From assembly GCA_025765615.1 (NCBI GenBank), contig JAIVFJ010000264.1:1-64000 (forward strand): a DNA stretch of 64,000 nucleotides. The letters run 5' to 3'. Both the position numbers and the translations under genes were made by a program. The stretch comes from Zopfochytrium polystomum (lineage: Eukaryota > Chytridiomycota > Chytridiomycetes > Chytridiales > Chytridiaceae). Numbering within the stretch: position 1 is the stretch's first letter; each line of letters opens with the position of its first letter. Shown one piece after another: positions 1-9,574 of the stretch. A model generated the notes under the pieces. The model was not told the DNA's origin. It was given only the letters and a program-made list of their open reading frames with translations, and ran no database searches.

Positions 1-660
1 GAAGGGACCGCGGATCGTTGGGGAGTCGTGCCGCCGTCGGGATGGGACGGGATTGTGGTGGAATCCATGCACGCCGTGCTGAAACTGGCGATCCAGGCGG
101 CCCTCGTCGAGCCCGCTTTGGTGGGATCGAGATGCGAGAGCGACATGCGACTGAGAGACGGTTACGACGGCGAAAGTGGCGATGAACAACAGATCTGTGC
201 GGGGCGAATCGAGTTTTTCGACTCAAGCAGGATCGACGCGGGGGTCCAGATCGTTCTGTTTGCCGGCCTTGGTTAGCGAGTGTGGGGTGGTGCAGAAAAG
301 AGTGGTGTTGCGCGGTGGTGGCGCCCGTCAAGTGAAGAGTATATGCCCGTGAAGTGCCAGAAAGTCAAATAAGTTTAGGCCGTTCAGAAGATAGTCGATT
401 GCTGTCCTGGCCTCGGTTGCTGCTGGTATGGGATTACAAGTGCAGGCAACCATATTGTCAAAGCCAGCTGCGCTCGCTGTGCTGTGGTTACTGATCCTCT
501 CTTCGTCATCTCCTCCCCCTTCTCCCCTCAGCCCAAACGTGGACGCAGGCCTTTGGGCGTGTGAGGAAGACGCATTACTTTTGCAAACAAATTCTCCGAT
601 GGTGCTCTTCATCCAACGCAAACCGCAAGCGCTAGCTAAATTTATGTCCATTTATTCGAA
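1..660. other. Left edge, no supported gene
   Basis: Short open frames exist on both strands but none shows a recognisable domain, splice structure or signal peptide. A minus-strand frame with an ATG at 145-147 runs off the left edge and could be the 5' end of a gene lying outside the window; this is only a possibility. Confidence 0.3.
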
Positions 661-704
661 ATTTCTATCGCACCGCACTGATGTAAAGTCACTTATTGAA
701 GCTC

Positions 705-2046
705 GGAAACATCCTCAACCCGACGCGCGGCAAGAAGGCTGTCATCGCCATCGACTTTGGGACGTCAGGGACCGCGTGACGCACGGCGGCAAGACAGACA
801 CAGCGATCCTGCTGTACGCCGACAGCCTCACATGCTACGCGTTCGGGCGGGAGGCCGTCGCCAAGGCTTAGGGAATGATGCGCGCTGACCGCCAGAAGTT
901 TCTGTTCTTCCACCATTTCAAGATGCGCTTGTACGATGGCGGCGCTCCGCTGTCCCTCGAGACTACTATCAAGGACGAGTTCGCGCAGAGGGAGGTGCCG
1001 TTAAAGAAGGTCGTCGCGGAGTGCCTTAAGCATCTTAAAGAGGGTGGGTAGCAGAAATCTATTCTGCGAGGAATAGCTGTGAAACGTCGCTTTCGCAATG
1101 CCCGGTTCTTAAAAAAAAAACAATTTCTTTTTCCTTTGATCAACAGCAACCTGGAGCTCGACGCGCGCAGCCTGTTCCTCCCCGCCGAGACGTTTGCGAA
1201 ACTGTTTGCCGGTTTGGTGAACACGACCGTGCAGCACCTCAAGCAGCTCACCCAGAATCTCCCACGCGCCGCGAGGGTGGTCGTGCTCGTCGGCAACTTT
1301 GCAAACAGCCCGGTGCTTCAGGCGGCGGTCCGGTCCGCGTTCGAGCCGGCGACGCATTTGGTGGTGCACTCGGACCCGGGGGTGTGCGTGGTGAAGGGAT
1401 CGGTGCTCCTCGCGGCGGGCGGGGCGGCAGAGGCGCCTGCGAAGTGCAGCTCGCACGGGTACGGAATCCGCATCACGCGGCCAGCGCAGGCGGGGGATCC
1501 GCGGAACGCGTGTATGAGGTGAACGGGCAGAAGCTGGTGCGGAACGCTTTGGACATGTTCGTGGAGCTGGGCGATGTCATCGAGATGGGGAGCGTCGGTT
1601 CGCGGTTACTCTATCCGCTGCACAGCGAGCAGAATTTGATTTCGTTCGAGTTTTTGCAACCAAGAAGTAAGGTGTCAAGGTTTGCGCTTTACTTTATGGT
1701 GCGAGGCGACCAGGGTTATTCCTGGAGTTGCTCCAACGTGCATGCTCTAATCTTTGTCTTTCATTCCAGTACACGACGGACCTCAAGGCCGCCAAAGTTG
1801 GAACGCTGCGTATTATAGGTAAACCAGGGACTCTCAAAGAATGGTTTGTTTCCCCGGGCCTTGCTTCCTCCTTGTTTTACCCTCTCGCAATTTTTTTTTG
1901 TTCCTTGGTTCGAGACGATGTACTCACACCGTAAAAAACTGTAGGGTAAAAATCTCGATGATGTTCGGGGCGCCCAGCTTGTGGTTGCGGCAGAGTCTGG
2001 TGGTGGTGGTCAACGGCAAAGCGCCACGTTGGACTTTCTGGCTTGA
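705..2046 (+). pseudogene. Decayed HSPA12-type Hsp70-family gene
   Basis: Pieces of one HSPA12-like (cytosolic Hsp70 nucleotide-binding-fold) protein lie in order. At 705-776 the phosphate-1 motif A-I-D-F-G-T-S-G-T ends in a TGA (777-779). At about 788-1050 comes the K-T-D-T-A-I-L-L block and the F-F-H-H-F-K-M-R-L block, with an in-frame TAG at 869-871 between them. At about 1141-1518 comes the V-V-L-V-G-N-F-A-N-S-P-V-L-Q adenosine motif and the D-P-G-V-C-V-V-K-G-S-V-L block, then a frameshift near 1510 into E-V-N-G-Q-K-L-V. The C-terminus continues over two introns (donors near 1669 and 1819, acceptors near 1770 and 1944) to A-T-L-D-F-L-A and TGA at 2044-2046. Roughly 40 residues after the first motif and about 180 central residues are missing compared with the family. 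The stops, shifts and deletions make this a pseudogene; the family call is by motif recognition. Confidence 0.72.
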
Positions 2047-2235
2047 CACCAAAAGTTGTTATTTCTTCTTTTGCGTTGTTCTGCTCAAACGCTTGTGGCC
2101 TTTTTTTTGCTCCATATGCGTTTGTTTCGGTGGTATGACGAAGGGAATAAAGAGCAGATCTTCTGACTAAGACGTAGATGTGAAGGTATGGAGGGAGCAC
2201 CTGTGGCTCTTTCTTTACAAATCTGCAACTGCGGC

Positions 2236-2755
2236 TCAGGCGCGATCGCGAAATGTTTTGATCATCTTCGTAAGCTTTTCCCCCCGAAACCATTGAACGA
2301 GCGCAACCCAGCGCAGCCACTTCGCAGTCTGGATGCCGGGCGTGAAGACGTTCATGAGGGCAAATACGAGGGTGAAGGTCATGCCGAGCGGGATGAAGTG
2401 GTTCCTGCGCAGGCGCCAGAGCGGGTTGGAGGTGAGGATGGAGACGACGCGGTTGCGGGTGGCGAGGACGCCGCCGAACTGGAGGAAGACCAAGCAGACG
2501 TAGTAGACGCAGTTGCCGGCGGCGACGAGGCCCGCGGCCCGGGCAGCGCGCCCATGATGCCGTTGCCGGGGTTCTGGAGGACCGATACGAAGTCGGCGGG
2601 GATGGTGCTGATGTTTGCCGGGATGGAGTAGTTGGCGGGGAGGCCGAGGGTCGTGACGTCAATGCCGGCGGATGCGTTGAGGTCGCCGAGGGAGAAGCCG
2701 GTGGATCCCTGCAGGACGCAGTTGTAGGCGCCGCCTTAGTAGCCCCACTAGGGAA
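2236..2755 (-). pseudogene. C-terminal remnant of a P-type cation ATPase
   Basis: The minus strand 2520-2238 encodes a hydrophobic stretch C-V-Y-Y-V-C-L-V-F-L-Q-F-G followed by A-T-R-N-R-V-V-S-I and N-H-F-I-P-L-G-M, ending M-I-K-T-F-R-D-R-A stop. This resembles the last membrane segments (M8-M10) of fungal Na/K-type P-type ATPases. Upstream, 2540-2728 in another frame gives a loop-like stretch with Y-N-C-V-L-Q-G-S-T-G-F; the two are offset by one base near 2530. Two in-frame stops (TAA, TAG) lie just upstream at about 2736-2750. No catalytic D-K-T-G region is present in the window. I read it as a broken 3' fragment; family assignment is by motif and moderately sure. Confidence 0.5.
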
Positions 2756-3050
2756 TTTGGCCAGCAATTCTGTATGAAGTTTGAAACTGTGCATCATCCA
2801 CACTCCTTGCACTTGCATGGAAAAAGCGGTTTTCCATATATGTACAGAACACTCCAGGCATTTCGTTCCTCCTGCTTCACCCCCTCAATTTCATTTGCCA
2901 AGAGGTGCAGATCTGGCACTCTGCCTCTTTATCTGCGTAATGGATACAAATAAGACGCACCCAGCTCCTGCAAGCGAGACTGTGGATGGAATGTCACAGG
3001 CTTCACAGCAAGTTTCGTTATTACTATCGGGGGATCTGTGTACGACTAAT
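2756..3050. other. Intergenic
   Basis: No gene or repeat recognised between the ATPase remnant and the tRNA. Confidence 0.4.
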
Positions 3051-3122
3051 GGGGGTATATATCAGTGGTAGATAGCTCGCTTCGCATGCGAGATGCCCAG
3101 GGTTCGATCCCCTGTGCCTCCA
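3051..3122 (+). tRNA. tRNA-Ala (anticodon CGC)
   Basis: A 72-nt cloverleaf folds completely: acceptor 3051-3057 pairs with 3115-3121 (one G-U), D stem TATC/GATA, five-bp anticodon stem CTCGC/GCGAG around loop TTCGCAT, T stem CAGGG/CCCTG with loop TTCGATC, and discriminator A. There is no intron. The D stem is A/T-rich where most Ala tRNAs carry GCTC/GAGC, so the internal A box is weaker than usual, while the B box is canonical. The open frame on the opposite strand is the well-known spurious ORF antisense to tRNA-Ala and is not a gene. Confidence 0.85.
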
Positions 3123-3335
3123 TAATGCGCACGGAAGCAAACCTGACCAAAGGAGCAATTGGTTGTCGCACTCCCGCGCTCAAAGCTTGTCTTCCAAACA
3201 GCTTCCCTGGCTGGAATATGCACAACTCCAAGAAAACTGATTAAGAATTTAAATTTTGTGTTGATCACATGCAGTACTTGGCAAAAATGAGGACAAGGCG
3301 CTGCAGCCACACCAAACAAAAAAGCAGCACATACA

Positions 3336-3403
3336 TGTTATGAAGCACCCTCTGGAAACCTCTGGAACCTTCTAGAACATTCCTTCATGGAACCTTGTGG
3401 AAC
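3336..3403 (+). mobile_element. Truncated LTR copy
   Basis: This 68-bp stretch starting TGTTATGAAGCACC is the same as the first 68 bp of the solo LTR at 56196-56513 except for one visible mismatch (G for T at the tenth base). Similarity stops abruptly after GTGGAAC. It lies about 210 bp downstream of tRNA-Ala and about 170 bp upstream of the tRNA-iMet copy. No second end or target duplication is visible, so this is a remnant. Confidence 0.8.
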
Positions 3404-3576
3404 GTATATTGTCTTGCACCGTATCACGATAGAAAATCGCGATAAATCTTGGTATCGTCAGCTGCACGCGGCTCCACGACGACGAGTGGGTGAAGAAAGA
3501 ATTCGGTGACGAAGATCAGTGAGGGAGAACATGCGCATTGTGCACTTTATTTTGCTATGTTCTAAAATTAGCCTCA

Positions 3577-3648
3577 AGCAGCGTAGTGTAATCGAAGCAC
3601 GTTGGGCTCATAACCCAAAGGTCGAACGATCGAAACGTTCCGCTGCTA
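3577..3648 (+). tRNA. tRNA-iMet (CAT), D-loop variant copy
   Basis: This 72-nt sequence folds as eukaryotic initiator tRNA: A1-T72 terminal pair, acceptor AGCAGCG/CGCTGCT, anticodon loop CTCATAA, and the initiator-type T arm with GATCGAAAC. It is followed by a TTTT run. Compared with the copy at 19072-19143 it differs in the D loop, reading AATCGA instead of AGTGGA, which removes the conserved G18-G19 and damages the A box. It may therefore be a non-functional or weakly transcribed copy. Confidence 0.75.
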
Positions 3649-4670
3649 TTTTCCAAGGAACTGCTAGGAGGACAAGGAACGAAACATTTCGCAAACCGTG
3701 GTTTGGTAGTGGGGAGAGCAGCCCAGCACCTTGCTCGAGTCATTTGATGGGCATTGTGCTTCCAGTTTAATTGCAGAATATCTCAGTCGCGCAAAAATCG
3801 TATTGTCGTGTTGGTGGTGGTGGATGTTTACAATGTGCTGACGCGTTGATGACTATCATCGGAAAGGGACATTGTTTTAAATCCACGGTATTCCGAGTAA
3901 ACGAGCTTGGAAGTGGCTTGCAACATTTTCAGGACTCCATCGCACCTTGCAAAGACGGAACCACAAGCTTAACTTACATCCTGCCCGCGCTTCGACGGGA
4001 CAAGATGGGAACCCAGTTTCGCTCGAAACACGAGTTTGCTGGAACGCTCGTTTTCCACAAAGTCGGCGTGCGTTTTGAAAAAGGTAACGCGACACCAAAT
4101 GTGGAGTTGCCCGCGTTGACGAAAAATGAAGGCACTATGGTGTCCGTTCATGCATGCTCCGCCTTGAGCGCAGCCCTCGGTTACTCTCACTGCACCTTCT
4201 ATACCACCAGCGACGGCGGCAGGGACGATGATGGCCTTCGCTCCATCGACCACGTGATCGCGACTGAGAAAGCCAAGTCGTTGGCAAGGATGCGCAAGAC
4301 CTTCGGGCGCGAAAGCAGAGCAGCTGAATGGATTGTTGCAGTCTGGGCAATGTTGAAATAGATTTTTGTTAAAAGTTCTAGCCACTCCTCTAACCGAACG
4401 AACCACAAAACAAAAGAAAAATCGTATTTCCGCTCATTCAGAGAACGCCACACCGCACATGCTTACGCGAACCGCGTTTTTTTTCTTTGTTGTTTCATTG
4501 GTTTGGCCTTTTGGTGGTGGGTGGTGGGTTGAGAGCAAAACAAAAGAAAAAGCTACAGCACCGCGTCCCTGATTCGCGTGCCCCGCACCCTGGCGAATCC
4601 GGGAATCCGAGCGAACCCGTCGCGTTTCAACAGCGTCCGCCACGCAGTCGCACGGCCGTGATGATACTAT
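3649..4670. other. Weakly coding interval
   Basis: A plus-strand frame of 196 codons (3771-4361, first codon TTG) and overlapping minus-strand frames of up to 145 codons are open, but neither shows a domain, signal peptide or conserved motif that I recognise. I do not call a gene. The rest is A/T-rich spacer with runs of T and A. Confidence 0.25.
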
Positions 4671-4679
4671 GCGCGATTT

Positions 4680-5845
4680 GTTGAGAGCAGGGGGAGGGCA
4701 CGCCGCCCGTCGGCGAAACTCGTGCGATTGCGCCTCCGCTTGACTACTTTTGCTGCGTCGTCATTGTCGTCGTCCCCCTCAGCTTCTTCTGCGTCGCCGT
4801 CGCCGTCGCCGCCTTCGTGATCGTCTCCGCGTGCGGCACTCGCGGTCTTGGAGGTCCCGGTGGGTGCTGTGAGCCAGTCGAGGATCGTTGAGAGCACCAG
4901 GACAGGGAGGTTTTGCGGGGAAGCAAGATGTGGGAATTCGCGCGATGTTGGCGATGGTGTTGAGGGAAGTTGGGCGGTCGTCCCATCAGTCGGCGCCGCC
5001 ACTGACGGGATGGGAACGATCACGATGCCACCTTCGTATGTTCCTCGCCTGAGCCGGGTTGTGCCTCCATCGCTCCACATGTCGAAATCGCCGTCGTCGC
5101 CAAGAATGGTTTTTGCGGCCACTTCGTTCCACGATGGACGCAGATCCGGAAAATGTGGATTAATGCCGTAGTCCTTCTGCCACCAGATCGTGTCGGGGCG
5201 AACAAAGGAGTAGGCGTGCCAACCAAAGAGCCTGAGGGTAGTGTCTGTATAGTCCACGTCGTGGATCTCTTGGATACTCGCACCATCGGGACAGCATTCT
5301 CCAAGATCGCCCATCCACTTCTTCAAGCCGTCCTGATCCGCGAGGGTCTCGCCGAGGTACGCGACCAGCAGCTCCAGCGACACGCCCCGCTCAGCCAGAG
5401 CGCAGCAGATCCACTTTGCGCAGCCCGCGTGGAACGGGAATCCGAACGCTAAGCCGTCCTCCACCTCGTCGTCGTTGTAGAATGTGCTTTGCTCTGGCAT
5501 CCACTGTCGGCGGCGATGGGTCCGCTGCCATGGCGAACCAGCAGTCCGTCGCGGCGTCTGGATCAAAATCGGGAACTTCGCCTGCCTCGAGCGGATCCTC
5601 AGGGTCTGGTACGTACAGACGCTCGAGGCGGCCTTCGCCGTTGTCTTGACCGGGCCGAGTTCATCTCGCGTCTAGGAGGAGGGCTGCAGGGCGCGGTGGT
5701 CAGTGAGGGTGGGTGAGATGCGAGCTGGGTTGCTGTCCAGTTTGGACCGATAACGCACCTCTGGCGGCGGCGTGGAACTGCGAACGACCGAGGGCGGTCT
5801 CGAGCGCAGTGCCGCACAAGATGCAAAAGTGGTAGAAGGGGCCGC
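4680..5845 (-). pseudogene. F-box-associated-like fungal protein, frameshifted
   Basis: Coding pieces line up on the minus strand but in different frames. At about 5840-5770 a Cys pair (F-C-I-L-C-G-T-A-L) ends at a GTGCGT donor. After an acceptor near 5675 come R-D-E-L-G-P-V, then in a second frame R-L-E-R-L-Y-V-P-D-P-E-D-P (about 5640-5560), then in a third frame F-Y-N-D-D-E-V-E-D-G and G-F-P-F-H-A-G-C-A-K-W (about 5485-5400), which stays open to a stop near 4668. The order Cys pair, short linker, P-F-H-x-x-C is that of a large uncharacterised fungal F-box-associated family; this is recognition, not proof. The C-terminal 100 residues are acidic then basic (D/E-rich, then K-R-R-R-N-R). No single ATG opens the Cys-pair frame, so I call it broken, although sequencing error could explain one shift. 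Confidence 0.42.
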
Positions 5846-6460
5846 ACACATGGTTTTGGCTTTTTGATTTTTTTTTGTGCTCTCTACCCGCACCGCGTCG
5901 CTGCAACCTCATGGGTTTCCACAAGGTTCCTGATGTCAGCTTCTTGTATACACAGCGCTCCCTTCGCTGCTCGTGGCAGCACTGTAAAATTTTCCAAAAC
6001 CACCTCGACCAATTTCCTTTCCTACCTTATTTTTTCAAATTTGCGAACCCTGTGGCGTACAAGAGAGAGACCGGGAATGCTGGAAGGGACAAAAAACCTG
6101 ACAGACTGGCCCCCCGACATTGACCACTTTGCCCTCTGGCGAGCTGCTGGAGCATCCAACCTTCGAAAAAGGTCGCCGCCACGCGAACGCCTCATGGCGA
6201 GCGACGGCGCGGCGATGCAAGATGCACGTGAGAAGGAGGGCTAGGACAGGCTTGATGGGGTTTGACGGAGGAGGAGGAGGGTCGAGTGGGGAGGGCGGGG
6301 CGAGGAGGAATAAGGGGATGTCGATCGAGAAGAAGAAGAAGAAGAAGGAGAAGGAGACGAAGAGGGCGGGTATGGGCGTGGGGATGGGAGTGGGCAGCAG
6401 CGGGCAACGTGGTAGCAAGGTCTATGCGCCAATGGCCCACGATGGGTAATTAGGGAGTGG
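5846..6460. other. Low-complexity intergenic DNA
   Basis: Purine-rich GGAGGA/GAAGAA tract at about 6265-6360 and no supported gene. Confidence 0.4.
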
Positions 6461-6515
6461 GATGTGCAAGGCGTGCATATTGCTCTCTAGTGTCAGGAGA
6501 TTGGGCATGCAGAAC

Positions 6516-6549
6516 CTCCGTCTGCTGGTTGCGCAACCAGCAGACGGAG
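6516..6549. repeat. Perfect 34-bp palindrome
   Basis: A perfect inverted repeat with two 17-nt arms and no spacer, centred between 6532 and 6533. The left arm begins CTCCGTCTGCTGG. It could extrude as a cruciform or fold as a hairpin in RNA. It sits at the upstream edge of the A/T-richer block 6560-6960. Confidence 0.9.
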
Positions 6550-6960
6550 CAGGCCCATTCAAACAACGGGAAGAGAAATTACAAGTGCTTTTCGTACTCA
6601 AAGTAACGACGCCTTTACGGATGTTACTTGCGCAGTGTGTTATAATGAGACTGGTCCGAAAGCGGCCAAACGAACATTCTGGCCAAAAAGTGGCGTTTCA
6701 GACCCACGTCAAAAAATCCAAATTACAACTGGGCAGCAATGGAGATATGGAGCCAGAATTCATAGCTGATTACTGGAAAATCCTGAAGAAAACTAAGCAT
6801 ATGCTGAAAGACAACAACTTCTCAACAAAAGAAAGTCTGTTGATGAGAATATCACGCAACTTGCTAAAACTGATGCACTTGCACCAGTACCATCAACCCT
6901 AGTCATTGCCGCCACTGATGCGACTTACACAAGTCAGGTTCGCTGAAAGGCCAATCTGAA
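6550..6960 (+). other. A/T-rich block with decayed coding traces
   Basis: Base composition drops compared with the flanks. One plus frame reads T-D-V-T-C-A-V-C-Y-N-E-T-G and later A-L-A-P-V-P-S-T-L, interrupted by several stops; another frame is open from 6462 to 6902. The pattern (C-x-x-C, degraded frames, adjacent palindrome) suggests an old mobile or horizontally acquired fragment, but no domain is recognisable. Confidence 0.25.
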
Positions 6961-7251
6961 TCCAACAAATTGAGTTAGGCGAAGCGGTGGTGATTCTAGC
7001 TTTGCTTTCCTCGCAGCAAGCGATATTGAGAGCGGCTCAGGCAGGCATGTCAACGTCAATGTCGACGTCACTGCGCCATGCAATTGATGTGCCGCTTACT
7101 TTATGCGACGCCCCTGCCGAAAGAAAAGCCCAGGGACCATCGAATGGAAGGCGAAAAAAAAGAAAAAAAAAACAAAAAAAAAAAATAGATTGCTTGCTAT
7201 TTTCTTCTCCGTTCGCTTCCTTCCTTATTCGCCAGTTTCCTTGAGCAATAG

Positions 7252-7274
7252 TGAGAGAGAGAGAGAGAGAGAGC
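7252..7274. repeat. (GA)n microsatellite
   Basis: About eleven uninterrupted GA dinucleotides. Confidence 0.9.
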
Positions 7275-7705
7275 AGGAGAAGCTTGGCAATCCAGTTGTC
7301 TGTCTCTCCTCGCCTCGGAAGCCATGCCCGAACCTCAATTTAGGGCCAACAAGGTTCAGCATAGAAAAAGAAACAGCTATTTCTGCGCATCGTTACGTCA
7401 TTGCCAAACATAAACAAGCCTCCATTGTGCGCACTTGACTTGCGTGAGTGAAATGCAACAATCGTAAATCACAGACGGAGCTCTGTTATGAGAAGCACAA
7501 CGAACAGCAGGCGAAAGCCAGGGACCAAGGTAGAGACTTTCCAGAAAAGATAGAGGGAAAAAAAGACGATTTTGAACCGTTGAGATCGCAAGGGCTCATG
7601 AACAGAAAGAAATGGCGAGCTTCGGCTGAGATGAGATTTCTTTGCCTACAAATCGGATGAATCTCAACGATTGGCGGGAAAAGGGTTTTAAATACACACC
7701 TAAAA

Positions 7706-7922
7706 TTAGCAGCACGATTTCAACCATTCCGTGCATTTTCCATCATCCGAGACGTCGCAGCAGCAAAGTCCTGTCGCCCGCAAGCGATCAGAGACGAGGT
7801 AAGAGATTGAACCACAATTAGCCCTCACCAAGAGCGGGGCTCGGGGCGGCCTGGGTCGAGGTGGCGCTGAGAGTGAAGGTCACCAGGAAAGCGGCGATCA
7901 GGAGGGTAATCTTCTTGGTCAT
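7706..7922 (-). CDS. Cysteine-rich secreted mini-protein, two exons
   Basis: Exon 1 (7922-7829) encodes M-T-K-K-I-T-L-L-I-A-A-F-L-V-T-F, a classical signal peptide, with a likely cleavage after T-Q-A before A-P-S-P. A GTGAGG donor follows (7828-7823), then a 58-nt intron with a CTAAT branch-like site and a GACAG acceptor (7775-7771). Exon 2 (7770-7706) completes a Gly codon in phase and encodes a 20-residue tail with Cys in the order CCC, C, CC, ending in TAA directly after the last Cys pair. Total 52 residues with all six Cys in the last 20. A TATAAAT box lies on the same strand at 8003-7997, 75 nt upstream of the ATG. Signal peptide, phase-perfect intron and Cys clustering support a small secreted disulfide-rich peptide; its function is unknown. 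Confidence 0.72.
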
Positions 7923-7996
7923 GTTTCTGATTTCTTTAAGAGGCAGAGAACGTGCAGGTTTGGTTTGGTAGTGCATTTCAAGCGAAGAGGAGCGCC

Positions 7997-8003
7997 ATTT
8001 ATA
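7997..8003 (-). promoter_or_regulatory. TATA box of the Cys-rich peptide gene
   Basis: TATAAAT on the minus strand, 75 nt upstream of the ATG at 7922, a spacing typical for fungal core promoters. Confidence 0.55.
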
Positions 8004-8379
8004 CCCGCTTTCCTGTCTTCGATGTTTTTCGTTGCTCTTCGCCCTTCCTCAGCTTTTCGGAACTACACTATATTGATTTTCTTTTTCTTCCTTTCGGGAC
8101 CAGTCAAGAACGATCGGGTTTACCATCAAGCACGCACACAACAAAAAGCAAAGAGCTAGGCAAATCGACGGGAAAAAAAATTCTCGCAGAAATGCGGCCG
8201 CTGACCTGCGCAGTTTTGCAACGTGCTCGTCCCCCACGTCACACCAGCAACGAGCGCGTGAGCGCGTGAGTGTCTTCGGGGGCTTTGCAGCCATTTAAAC
8301 AGCCGAGAAGCCACAACCGGCTGTCTTCTTTGTTCTGCGGAATAAAATTGGACGACTGACTTCCTTTCCGGCTTTTTGC

Positions 8380-8418
<39 letters not shown>

Positions 8419-8613
8419 CAGATAAGACAGGTGACATCAATTAAAATGAATTGAGAAGAGGAGGGCTCACTGAAGCAAATATTCTTCAGAAAGGCGAGGA
8501 GGCTCATTAAAGCGAAGAATACGTACTGGCTGGAGATGCAGGTCGTACGTCGATTTTCAGGAGATGGGCGTGACTTCGCAGTGTGGGTAAAATCGAAGAC
8601 TTACCAGTCTTGT
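8004..8613. other. Intergenic with long poly(A)
   Basis: Contains an A run of about 37 nt at 8381-8417. No gene supported. Confidence 0.5.
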
Positions 8614-8639
8614 CTAGAGCTGAGGAGAGCAAGGAGTTG

Positions 8640-9215
8640 TCGGGTTACTGGGCATAAAGCGCGTCGACGTCTCGGAGAATGTGGCTGTCCATGGTGGCGG
8701 TGCGAGTGAAGCGAGTATACTAATAAAGAACGTCGCAGGCCGCAACAGGACCAAGATGTACAACCGCTCAAACCTCTCCGCAACCGCCGCCGGCTCGATT
8801 GTCGCCGTCCCGTCGTCGAACGGCGTCCCCTTCACAAGCCCCATCACCGTCACCTCCCCGGCGTACACCCCGCTCCCCGCCAGCTCCTCATTCAACAAAT
8901 GCACCGCTTTGCGCTTGGCGGCGTTCATCACCGCGATCGTCGAAAACCGCCACGCCACGGCCATCTTCGCGGTCCCCTCGGCGATCTCCTCCAGATATCC
9001 ACCCGTCACCAGGATCGCGCCGAGGCGATCGCCCACCCGCGTCGACTTGAGGTCTTCGAGGGAGCCATGGACGCTGGCGACGAAGGAGGCGAACTGGATC
9101 TTGTAGGCGTACTGCGCGGCGTCGAGTGCGGACGGGTCGGTGAGGAGGGTGTTTGTGCCGCTAGCCCAACGCTGCGACTGCTGGCTCTACTCGCTCATCT
9201 CGACTGTGATTCCAC
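8640..9215 (-). pseudogene. Short-chain dehydrogenase remnant
   Basis: The minus frame from about 9190 down to 8740 gives A-L-D-A-A-Q-Y-A-Y-K, then G-A-I-L-V-T-G-G-Y, a helix-like A-A-K-R-K-A-V-H-L-L-N-E-E-L, and G-E-V-T-V-M-G-L-V-K-G-T-P-F-D ending A-E-R-F-E-R-L-Y. This is the order of the C-terminal half of SDR enzymes (strand 5 G-A-I-L-V-T-G-G, helix 5, and the V-T-V-x-G strand 6). The N-terminal Rossmann T-G-x-x-x-G-x-G half and the usual Y-x-x-x-K pair are not found, and a TAG interrupts the frame at about 9191. A second tail-like stretch just upstream (A-L-S-P-E-E at about 9240) hints at a degraded tandem copy. Likely pseudogene. Confidence 0.5.
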
Positions 9216-9449
9216 AAACGGTCCCCTCCTTCCTCTGGCGACAGCGCGCGACCATCGACGATGCCGCAATCCACCTTATCGCCGCCACACTGCCGCCAGC
9301 ACCGCCAGCAGCACCATGACTGTCGCCGACACACCCCATTTGCCAGCATTCGGTTCCTTCTTATTCCTCCTCTCTTTTCGAGCCTCTGGAGTTCGAAGTC
9401 AGCCAACGAAAGGCCGGGGGATGCGTCGCACGCCGCAAAACAGAAACGA

Positions 9450-9481
<32 letters not shown>

Positions 9482-9574
9482 AAAACAAGACCCCCTCAAT
9501 CCCATCCTCGCTCGCTGACTCTGCCACCCCACCCACCCAACCACCCACCCACAACGCTCGATCTCATATTGTCA

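Noticed and set aside
3046..3231. Short minus-strand ORF with G-D-R-T-L-G-type sequence
   Set aside because: Antisense to tRNA-Ala, a known annotation artefact.
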